The translations under genes and the position numbers were made by a program. DNA of 54,161 nucleotides, from NCBI RefSeq assembly GCF_002999335.1, contig NW_020312178.1, positions 1-54,161 of the forward strand. The letters are read 5' to 3'. Each line of letters begins with the position of its first letter. The stretch's first letter is position 1. Positions 24,800-36,200 of this stretch are shown one piece after another. Below the pieces are notes generated by a model. It ran no database searches, was not told where the DNA came from, and saw only the letters and a list, made by a program, of their open reading frames with translations. Source of the stretch: Cyclospora cayetanensis. Its lineage: Eukaryota > Apicomplexa > Conoidasida > Eucoccidiorida > Eimeriidae.

Positions 24800-27700
24800 C
24801 CTGCTTGTGCACATGATGGGATGAGCTTGAATATCTGTAAACAAATATATATACCCTGGAGGACCCGTAGTCAGCCATCTGCTTAAGCGACTCTGCCAAT
24901 CAATGTCTTCTAAAGCTTCCCCTCGAAGCAGAAAATCTAAGAGATGCCCTGCCCGCCCTCTAAGATGCATGCATATGGACATTTCCGTACGCACAAACCA
25001 TAGTTCCTTCCCCCGCGGGCTTCAGGCAGCTCAAAGACGAGAAACCGCAAAGTTATACAGTGGTGCTGCCGGTGCTAATTTGAGTACATATGCTGTTGTG
25101 CACTTTGTTGCTAATGTTCCTAATACGTCTGTCACTTAAGTGCTACTGGTGTTGTCGATACTGAGCGTGGCCGACCAGCTGCTGCACTCAAGCGACGCCG
25201 TTACGGCAGCGTAGAGCAACAAGGCTTTTACCGCTGGTATTTCCCACTGCAGGCGAGTTCTCAGTGGATACAGCATCAAGGGCAGCAGTACACAGAGTTT
25301 GCAGTATTCGATCAATTCAATGCTGCCCAGTGACTTATTCTATATGCGATTTTCCTGGTCCTGAGGGCTATCCAGACTCAAGTAAAATGCATACACAAGC
25401 ATCTTTGTGACTGAACAGTGGAGTCATACTTGCGCACAGACACTCCAGAAAGTTCAACACGTATCTCGAGTGCCTATGGATACACATATCCCCGCAGGGT
25501 AATATCCATTTTCTCAACGTGTTGAGAGGTGTTTGTGAGTGTCGAGTTGATACGTCTGTGAACATCTTTGCAGAGAACCCTATATATGCACACTTACTTG
25601 CTCAGAGAAAAGGCCTCCAAGTAAATGCGTACACGGGGCAATGGCGTATCACCTAGGTGGAGCTGCTCATGCAGAGACTCTGTTGAGCATGTCAGTATAT
25701 CTGGGTGCGCGTTTATGTATCAGCGGATGTTCTTTCAGCTTGAAAATACAATTCTGCCGACATAGGCACCAATGAACACTTATGCATGCGCACACGCAAA
25801 GTTTGAAGACGCCATAGATATGGTGGACGATACAGGAAGCGGAAACTAAAAGGGCCAACTTTCAACGACGGCTAAATCCTCAAAAATGTGTGAGCGTCCT
25901 CGTTTTAGGGTTTAATTTCAATCCCCTTTAAGTAATATCTATTGCACATCTGTCGCAAAAGGGTCTCATGCATTTCAGAGTCCGCAGCTGCGAAGACTCA
26001 CGTTTGGCTTGTGCAGCTGTTCCACAGCAGGACCAAATGGCCTGCTGCCGAAACGCCCCATTCCAATCCTTCTTAAAACAGCTGAAAAAATGCATAGCTG
26101 CCGCAGTAGCAGAGCGGCAGCCGTAGAAGTTTCAAAATTGCACTACCAACCAAGGACTGAGCAGCTATACGTACACGATGCAGTGGCCGACTGCACCATA
26201 TTCAATATCCGCGTGAGAGCTCGTTCAAAAGTAAAGTCTGTGGAAGGCTTCGTGACAGCGTAAATATACTCAATACCATACCCAGCGTGCAGCACGGCGA
26301 GACGATTGTGTTTAGTTGCAGAAGTATAGAGGTATCATCCAATTGAGCATCCTCTTAGCTGCAACTCCTTCCGTTCATAAAGTGAACAGGGCAGCCACAC
26401 AACACTATCGTGAGCAGCTACAGCTACTGGCGAAGAAACGCAAACCAGCGAGCGTGCTACGGTGGCTATTGTGACCACGACAGCGTTCTCACATGCTAAC
26501 GGCACTGCTCTGTTGCAAGGGCACGAACGCTTTCAAGGCGAACAAGTTAGCCAGGTTTTAGCCAGCACTAGGATCAAGAGCACAAGCATCAGGAGCATTG
26601 TATAGCCATGCAAAACGAGGCACTGCGAGAGCAACAACTCTTCTTGGAGCTAGCGACTCGCGAACTCAAGCGAATTGGTGTTATCCTGCTCGCAGCATTG
26701 GAATACCAAGAAATGCACGACCCTACGGGGTATCGATGATAAGCCAGCCGAGAAAAAAAGTTTTATTCGTATCATTCTTTTTTTCTAGTTGAACGCCGGG
26801 GATATAGGTTGACGGTGACCCCGGGGTCCGGGCAGGATCAGCTACTGAGCTGTAAGTGCTGGTGGTTTTTAATATTTGTCGCTCCCCGTGCTCAATATCG
26901 CTACTCGTGCAGCCCTTAATGCTGAGGGCAGCGGCAGAACGCACAGAGGATGTGTCTAGCCATTGATTGCTCATGGGCCTTGAAGAAGTCTTGTTTTTCG
27001 GCGAAACACTACACCGCAGCAATACATCAAGGCACTGCAATCACACGCGGTAGCAGCCAGGGTGGCGCGCCGCAACGGTACAGGAACCTGACTCTCCAGT
27101 TGCTGATAGAAATCCATGCAGAGGGGTGTCGTGTGTGGCAGTTTCTAAACAGAATCATGAGAGCGGCCATGCGTCTCGTCCTGAAGCACCAATGGTGGTA
27201 TCCTTCCCCTTATCATGCACGCTGCGTCTAACTACTGCATCCCAAAACGAGTAGCAAATACTATCGCTTGTGAAAGAAACAGGCATTTAGCCTTTTAGCC
27301 CTTGACTCTTAGAAGCGAGTCATGAGACCATAGGTGGAAGCACCTGCGGAAAGCTGCCCAATGTGTTTCCAGATCTATGAACCTTCCGTCAGTTCTACAT
27401 GTGTGCGCCATTCGATTCGTATTTACAGCTGGACGGCTGGCTTGATAAGCTTGTAAGGTGGCCGCACACCGAACGGTGAGGCGGCAGAAGGGGCAAAAGA
27501 CGTGCCTACCAGGACATGCATGAGACCTACTAAAGCGCAAAGTGGCAGCCCTAGGCGGAAAGGTACCGGCAGATGGGTATTCCTCATTTGGAACGCCGTC
27601 AACAGGATCAGTCAACTAGACACTAGCACCACCGGCACCGGTGGAAGTGGTAGCCGCAGTAACTCCATGACTTATACGTAGCACCGTTAGCAGTGCCAGG

Positions 27701-30228
27701 GTTTTGCAAAGCCTCCAGTGCTTCGTACTATGGAGAGGTTGTGAAGCAAGGCAAATGCACCTTCGACCTTGGCACAATGCCCTTGACGTCCCCAAGCTCA
27801 TGATATAAGACACCCATCACCCAGAGCACCTGCTTTTTTTGAGACACAGGAGCTGCAGTATGGGCCTGTTGCAGGCCACGCCTGCTGTACTGACAATTGT
27901 AGTACTGCACTGTTTTCTTCGTCTGTTGCAAAGAGGCGGCTGATTATGTGCTACTACTCAGCGCAAGTGGCGCTAGACTTGATACTAGTACTCTCTTGTA
28001 GTATAGACGCCTCTCATTCACATGTGTTGCAACAGTATAGCAGCACGGCTCTAGTGTCAGCAGGAGCAAATATAGGGGATTTAGCTGCAAACGAAGTAAC
28101 CACAGTGGACATGGATCATAGGACTGTTAAAGCAAAACCATCATCTCCAGAAGCCTTTACCCTAACAACAGCGGTCGCAGCATTGCCTGCTTTTTGTGGA
28201 GAACATGCTGATGGACGGACTAATATTGCTGCCGCTGTGCTGAAGCATCCCGCAGCTGACTACTGATTTCGTTAATCTCCATTGCAAGAATAATGGGTGC
28301 TTCTATTGCCACTGGAGCGGCTGACTCCACATTCTCTATCTACTAGGAGCTGCATGGCATGAGCCAGGTGATGCCATTTCCTGCTGCAGCGTCCGGTGCC
28401 TTCGGAATTGCTGCTGTAGTTTTCGCAGCTCTGTAGACTGCCTTCAAGCAAAAGCTTCACAGTTGCATTGTATCAGTGCTGGAGAACGTGTTGGTGACGC
28501 AGTGTTGACAGACGCCTTAACAGCAGCAGCAACCAAAGCAGCACGATGTGCTATTGCTTGGAATGTGCCTTTTTGCTTGCAAGTGTAAGGTTTACTACAG
28601 GGCATTTCGGCAGTAGCTGTTGTTGATGTTGCACTCCATTGCCTTAGGTCCTTGCGATTAATTACTTGGTCCCAAGAACAAAAGGATAAATTTGGGGGGA
28701 CAGCAGCTGCTGTTATGTGGTTAATGTCACGAATGCAACGCCGGAGTGTATTCTTCACAGATGCCCAAGGCTAGTGACTCTCAAGGCAGGCAGATACGGG
28801 GGTGGGCCAAATGGGCCTGAGTAACACAACCAAAGCTCTATGACGGGATGCAAAGCTCCAACCCGAACGGGGCAAGGCAGTAAAAGCAGCAGCAACATTG
28901 AGATGCCTCTCGCTGCTGCTGCACATCCGCGCTATCGACCAGCTTATTGCAGTGTTGTCTGATAGAGTGACTCTTGGACAATGAGCGTTAAAAGGGTGTG
29001 ACCTGCGGTAGTGGCGTAGCTATAAGCAACGGCCAGAGATAGAGACTCACCTAATACTGAAAAACGCATGGTCATCCTTGGCATCGGTAGACTGTTTGGT
29101 CTGCAGTTCCTTCTACATCTGTTGCTACCGGTCTTACAGTTTCGAATTCATAAGCATGGATATTGCAAGCAGGCCACCATGTAAGGTACGCAGCAGCTTC
29201 GATGCTATAGTGGCGACACTAGCAGAAACAGTGCAAGTGTCCAGCAGTCCCTCTCCCTCTGGTTGCATAGCCATCCGTGTTTCTTCTCAGGCGCCCTCAC
29301 ATAAGCTATAAAATACACTTTGGGACCTAAGCTGTGTGTGCTACTGATGACGCGTGGAGTGTGGCTGTTAAAGCTGCGTGCCTATATTGCAATCATGCAC
29401 CTTTTGATTACCTTCTCTTCTTCGGCCGCCCCATTTTGATATGATTTTACATAAAGTGTTAAATATGACCCCTTCTGTGAAACTGGAAGTATACAATAGG
29501 ACGGTATGCTGTTGCAACGAGGCAACTGAAGACACTGCTATGGCACAGCACTTCAGAAATACTGAAGGCTCAAGATATATGGGTTTTCTGGGGTAGCCCC
29601 TTTCGCTGACCTCGAAACAGTTTCTGGCAAGTCAAAAAGGGAAACAACCGCAATGGCAGGATGGATAAAATAGGAAACTACTTAGAGGGAGTACGAGCAG
29701 CGCAAGCATCAGCAGGAGAAGCAAGAGTCGTGGGGCCAAAACCACTACGAAGCGCAACCAACGACAAGGAAAACGCAGTAGACACAAGTCGGGATGTAGC
29801 AAATATACTTATATCTAATAGTTGATACACATTTGGCTCTTTTCAACGGGCCTCGCTTTAGTTTTTGCAATTATTTACTCTGCTGGTGACTTTGCTTGTG
29901 GGTCCGGCTCCGAATTCAAAGTATTAAACATAGGATCTACAGCTTCACGCTAACCTACGGACTGATGCATAAGGAGGTCGTCTCTATAAGCTAGCAAAAA
30001 CAAGTAGTTAATCAGCAGCCGCTATTCAGGGCTTGCTGGCAACAGGGTACACAGCTCTGTGCACAAGGTCACAAAGGCCTGTTGCCTTTAACGGACGCAA
30101 AGTAGTTGGGAGGCAAAGTAGGCGAGCCAACCCACTGGCTAACACCGCTAAGTAACAATCGATTTGGATCGTCTGGCGTACTGAAACTAATGAGCTTCAC
30201 ACTATAGATGACGGAAATGAGAGCTCAT
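24800..30228. other. gene-poor interval, about 5.4 kb, no convincing gene
   Basis: Open frames on both strands are short, lack partner exons and match no family that I recognise. Weak CAG/CTG-type runs recur near 27,600-28,650. I see no transposon domain, tRNA or CRISPR array. The DRC7 stop at 30229 bounds it on the right, so part of the right end is probably the DRC7 3' untranslated region. Confidence 0.5.
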
Positions 30229-33200
30229 TCAAGTGGGGAGGACCCACATGGCCTTCAAACGCGGATCTTTGAGAATGGCACACTCGAGATCGTTAAGCTT
30301 TTGCAGCGCCTGCGCAGTAAACTCCACATCGCCGACCTTGCACTATTATGCTTGCTGCAGAAGGCATCCGCCTTAATGGACTAGCACATGGTATCCAAAC
30401 TTTACAGCTGAAAATCTGCCTGACAAGGCCTTGAAGAAAAACATTCCTAAATGGCTTCCCACCCCTCTGTCAGTGCTTCCATTAGTTTTGCTCCTACTGA
30501 AACTGAACACGTGGCTACTAACCTGCGTTTCATGCCGGCTGAGTCTCTGCTCTAGAATTTGAATCCTAAAGACCAAATCATTATGGCGCTCCAGTGCCTC
30601 CTGCATGTCTATGTGTTCGCCACCCTCCCCCTGAGCCTCCCTAGCCTTCCGCTGCATTTGTTCCTGAGAGCATAGTTCATCACAACTAATATGCCAACGT
30701 CAGGAAGCCACAACTCACAGATATTCAAAAGTCAAAAAGGAGGTTAATGCGGCATTAACAGTGGAATAGGCGGACCCGCAAGAGAAGTAGCTTCTCGGCA
30801 GCTCGCAAGTTGAGTACAAGTGCTACTAAGACACACACCAAGAGTATCGTTTTCATGAACAAAGAAGCCAGCAACAGCACTCAAAATAATAGCCAGAAAG
30901 GATGACACAGTTCACAAAAGGCTCAGATTCAACTAGGGGGAACATTGCCATTATTTATGGAGTACACGGACCCGCAAGGAAAGGTGGTTTTTTGAGAGTT
31001 CGTATTTTCAATACGCTAGTACAAATGGCACCACGACCGGCGCAGGCACTCCCACTAAATGCATACATATGAAATACAACAATTCGCATATCCATTAAAC
31101 TGCTGAACATGAATCAGCATAAAAGCAGAAATAAAAGATGAGAAGAAAGATTGCCATGCAGGCAACTGAGCTTAAGCGAGGCGGCAGGGCCTGCGGATGG
31201 TGCAAGCATCGATTTCTGCATGATTTGCGGCAAGCAAGAGGCAGCAATATGCAGATAACTGTTGTCTGGTTGCTGGCTAAGGCACGCTGAATCTCTCCGA
31301 TTTCACGGAAGCACTCGACATGCGTTTCCCAGGATTTCGTTGTTGAGTTTGTTCAAGCTTTGTGTGTAAATTGCACATCCCCCACATGCTCTTCAAAGGC
31401 CCTAAGGGTAGACTCTCCGCTCATGTATTTCGTTTGGCTTTGTATATGCTTTTACCTTTATACGTTTTAGTTGTTCTTGCTTCTCTTCCAATTGCTGCTG
31501 AATTGCTGCAGCCTTCCCCATCAATCGCAACTGAAGAGCAAACGCCACATAGCGCTCCTTTTTAAAACCATGAAGCCAAAATTCTTAGACGCAAATTTGT
31601 GTCGCTACTGCTCAAATTGTAGCAGTGTCTTTAGCAAAATATCTGTAACTGTATTTGTGTTTTCATGCAAATGCCTGTACGCTACCATATCGCACAAGCG
31701 GCCAGGCTATTTGAAAAAGATGAGATTGGAGCCATATGTTCATTTTGAGCACAGATATATTTACTAATCCACACATCCATTGCCTCACGTATGACGCCCC
31801 ACAAAACTGTTGACATGTCCAAGGAGAGGCGTTCTGCGCATTTAAATGTAGATGAAGAGGGGCATTGGTATATTTACACGCATACCGTGTTGCGCATGTT
31901 ATGCAATTTGTTAGAAGTACCTGGATTCTTGCATCTCACTTGTGCAAGAGCCTTTTAGTTTTCATTGGTAGTAGGCACATTCCGTTCTGATGTGACTCTT
32001 CGCACTTACTTGCCACTATGCGCGTGCATACTTATCATCAATTTCAACTGTTATTGCCATTTTCAAAAGCTGTGCATCTTTCACGGTGGTTGTAGCACTG
32101 CAGCAAGCAGTCTGTTACGTGTCGGCGTACTCTAAGGTCATTCTTTGCTCTCTTGGCGATTTCCTCTGCCTTTGCACAGTTTATTTCTCTACCTATACCT
32201 CATAGCAAAAACGCATGCACGAAAAGTAGCAGCGGACGTGGTCTGCGGTTGTTCATGAGGTCGGTGCCCATGACTTTCATTGAAGCGCTGCTCCAGAGGC
32301 GCACCTTCGTAGGCAGTCATATAAGGGGCCAGGAAGTCAATCTGCATCGCCCAGGCAGAAAAGTATACTGAAAGCCCTACTTTGATCCTGAATTTGCAGC
32401 TCTTTTGCGTGCATGATATGCAAAAGCGTGATGCTTAGAAGCACACCAAATGCAGCGGGAGGACAACGAACACAAGCACAAGGGCAAGACTAGAAGCACA
32501 TGCAGAGCGCCTGCACAAAACCAGAAAAATAGGAGCATCAGCACGAGCAGGAGAGAGAGAGCCCCTGCCTGTTTGCAATATTCGCTTGGCTTGGCTTCTT
32601 CCTCCTGCTCTTTCGGCTGTGGAGGAGCAGTTTCGTAGGCGATGTATACGGCAGCATCCGATAAGGAAACCTCAAGCGTCCCATGCGGGCAAAAGGGGTA
32701 TTTATGTTCTCCTCCCTTATTCTCCATCTGATTGGTTGGCTGTTCAGAATCCCTTGTTGCTGTTTTAGCTGCAGTTAATGACTCTGCTGCGTCCCCTCCG
32801 GCAGTCCCGGCAGCATCATCAGGGCCAGAAAAAGCAGAACTCAAGGTATTAAGGAGGATGGAATTATCCCCCCCCACTGCCTTGTCCACTCTCGTAGCAC
32901 CAGTACAATCCTCGTCGTGACGCAGGACCCACAGCTTCTTGCCGAGCAGCTTCTGTTCCTCAGCTTTCCTCGAAAAGTGCATTGCCTCTTCCTGTTGCCT
33001 CTGCCACTATGCAGAATATCGCAACCCGCGAGCCACAAACCAAGGATGCGAACAAGTAATCCCTGCTGTACGAAAACACGCTGATCTGCAAACGAAGGCC
33101 TAACGTGCATGCAACTAGCGCCTAGACCAGAGGCGCCGTATTAGAGTAACAGGAAGTATTTCTGTGTCTCCTGATGCTATTGATCAGTCATACCACATAC

Positions 33201-36200
33201 CCCGGCCCCCTGGCATGCCTTCCGAATGCACACACACTCTATCGTATCAGGTCTGTGCGACGCACAATTCGGGAATTTACAATTTAGGACTTCGGAAGCC
33301 TACCTCGTGTATTGCCTCTGCCTGTGGGATTACGACACTAGAAAATCTCATTACCAAGTCCTTTAACATCTTTCTGTAGCGAGCGACCTGCGGCTCATCA
33401 CATGCCGAGCATTCAAAGTCCTACTTGTGCCCTTCACCTTTCCTTACCCTTGCATGCGAAGCGCAGTGCAAAAAGCTAAAACTTGACAGTTTGTACATTC
33501 ACAGGTTGTGCGACTGTGTGTGAAGCATTGGTAGTCCAGCGCAATTTCTTTGTTTGCATTAAACCATTGAGTCTGTAAGCTGGCCGATTAAAATTTATCT
33601 GCTCTCTACTGCTTGCATATCCCACCCTTTTGATGGTAAAATTGTGCAGTAAAGTAAGTAGGAGTTTAATTTTCGAGGAAAGGCGCTTGCCTAGAGCCCA
33701 TGTGGTGCCTTTCTCCTGAAAGCCGCACCTCTGTCTCTGTTGGAGGAGGGCATCCACAGGCTCCGCAAAAGGGGACAGCTTCTCCGTCATATTGCAGGAG
33801 AGACCGGATCTGCACTATCCATACACAGATATCCGCGAATGTGTAATCTAGAGGATATAAAAGCAGGTAACAGCCAGACTTTACGCCGGAAGGTTCATAA
33901 GAAGGGCTGTGCCTTGGTAGGCGCATTACGAACGTTCTTCCTTGCTGTGGCTGCACTGTCTGAATTTGCTTTTGTATTCAAGAGTTCGGCTGTGTGGTTG
34001 AGGGTATACGGTCTGCTGAACTGCTTTGAATTACCCGTTTGAGGTATAGGACGGGCCTGATGATGGAATCTCTCGGGGGATGTAACGTAAGACGTGCTTT
34101 CCCTCCCCCCCAATAGACAAGCTTGCTTAACGCGGATCCGTTATTCATCTGCAGCGGAAATCCCGCAGTGCAAATCCAACGTTGTTAGTGCCTCTTTCTT
34201 CTCGTGCATATACGGCACACTTACTGAGGTGTCGGCATATCCCAAATGCAAAACAGAAGCATGCACTCTTGGCATTTGTAAAGCCCTAGCTGCAGCCCTC
34301 TTTTGCTTTACCATACTTTGCTGGAAAACCGGCAGACGCAACTCTCATCTTTGGAACTTGCTCTCCAAACCGTATATGGTATAGTCAGATGAGCGCATCA
34401 CTGCCCTAACCATTAGGCCTAAAAGCAGAGTGTGCAATATACGTCTAATTTCAAAAGCTGGAACCTCGAGGGCGCACCTCAGCAGGCCGGCGATATTTTG
34501 CAGATACTCGAAGGATACACACCAAAGATCCAGACACCTGTAAAGCGCACCGTTAAAGATTTTCCATATAATACTCGATTTTATTTTTCTGGGTACAAAT
34601 GTCAGGGTTAATAGAGCGCCTTCTGGAGCAACGTACACACTTGTCCGAAGCCAAAATGCGGTAAGCTTCATATTTTGTCTATGGCAAGCCTTAAGGTTAA
34701 AATGTCCTGCGCCGCACCTTGAGAGTTTCGCTTTGCTCCTCTGCCTCCATGCCTTCTCTGAACTTCACTGCATGCGCTATCAGCCCATCATCCCTCCCCT
34801 CAAACTCCTCGGAAATTTTTGTTCCAAAGCACTGAGAAGGAGCCGCCGAACTTAACCCAGTGGACGTCTGCTTTTCCGTCAAGCACCCATGCGCTGGGGT
34901 ATTTGGAGGACTGCTTGTGAGCAGGGACTCACAGTCCAGCACGTGGATGTCAGAATTTATAAGGCCAGTTATTGCACTTGGCAGCGGGGCTTACCTCCAA
35001 ATGCTTCACGAGGCCGTCCAGTCTGAACAGGCCACAACACCCCTGCCTTTTGTGTCTGAACCGTATATCCTTACTCCTAGACCCTAAATCCGAGAGGCTC
35101 CAGGGAGACTCACCTTGACTTGTAGAAGCAAAGCTCTCTGCTTTCGCCGTGGACCTGAAAGTCGCACAAAGAACAGCTTCATAATTGGGAGTCAGGAGCT
35201 CTGGAATAGGACTTAGCCCTTCATATTTAGAACTTCAGGACCTAGCGCGTACCGTTACAACTTCTCGCAAAGCATGCGGATTGCCTGGCCGGTAGCGCTC
35301 CACTTGGCGGCGTGCCATTGGCCAGAAAATGCGTTCCTCCAGCCCATCTCTGCACGACTCAAAATTCTGGACTAGTGGAGCTCAACGCCTTGAAGCAATG
35401 GCGCTGAACCCTAAAGGGCAGTCCCAAGCGTGTGTGCACTCCGCATTGCGCTGGGAAGCGTTGACATGCATAGCGCTTTGCAGTGCGGGAACCTGATCAT
35501 GGTCCCTGGATCGCAGGAAGTTGGGTTAGGATTTTAAGTTTCGAGGCTAAGGGTTGGAGGCTCCTACCGCCTGTTTTTGAACTGGAAGCGTATTTCATCT
35601 GGGAATTTTCGTCGAGGGTCTGCGTAGAAGGTTACGCTACGCACAAGACCATCAGCCTAGCAGCGCACACGCCGAAAACGCCAACCGGATCCTTTAAAGG
35701 GTTTATCTCCTGTGAACTTTGATGACCCCTAGGAAGCCCCATCCCACGTATTCAACGTCCTAATAAGCAACACTATTAGTCGCATTAGTGCGTGAACACC
35801 CCACAACCGACGCGGATGTAGGACATATGGTTTTACTTGGGAGTATGGCGGGAACTCCTGAAGCTTTGCATTTTTGTAGAAGATTGTTTTCTGCCCTCCA
35901 AAGTAGCGATTTTGCATATCACTCGGTGACAAGCGGACGGCGAGCCCCCAAGCTCTAGGGGCTAACAGGGCCTTCAACATAAACCCTAATACATAAGATC
36001 TGATCCTTATGCCTTGGTCTTAAACCCTATTCTTATAACCTCAAACGACTATTAATTGTCAGCACACTACACGCAAACAGTGGAATCTGAGCTGTTCGGC
36101 AGTAGATTGGAAAGCCACTCGCAATCTGTCATATAGCTGTCTCGCAAGTCGAAGCGCCATATTCCAGATATCAATTCTTGCCCGTACGTTGAGGTGTCCC

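Noticed and set aside
27946..28266. Plus-strand open frame of 106 residues
   Set aside because: Ala/Thr-rich from degenerate triplets, with no match and no neighbouring exon.
32342..32433. Possible extra DRC7 exon reading HIMHAKELQIQDQ
   Set aside because: Joining it to the next exon in phase would need a 13-base intron, which is too short to splice; left unresolved.
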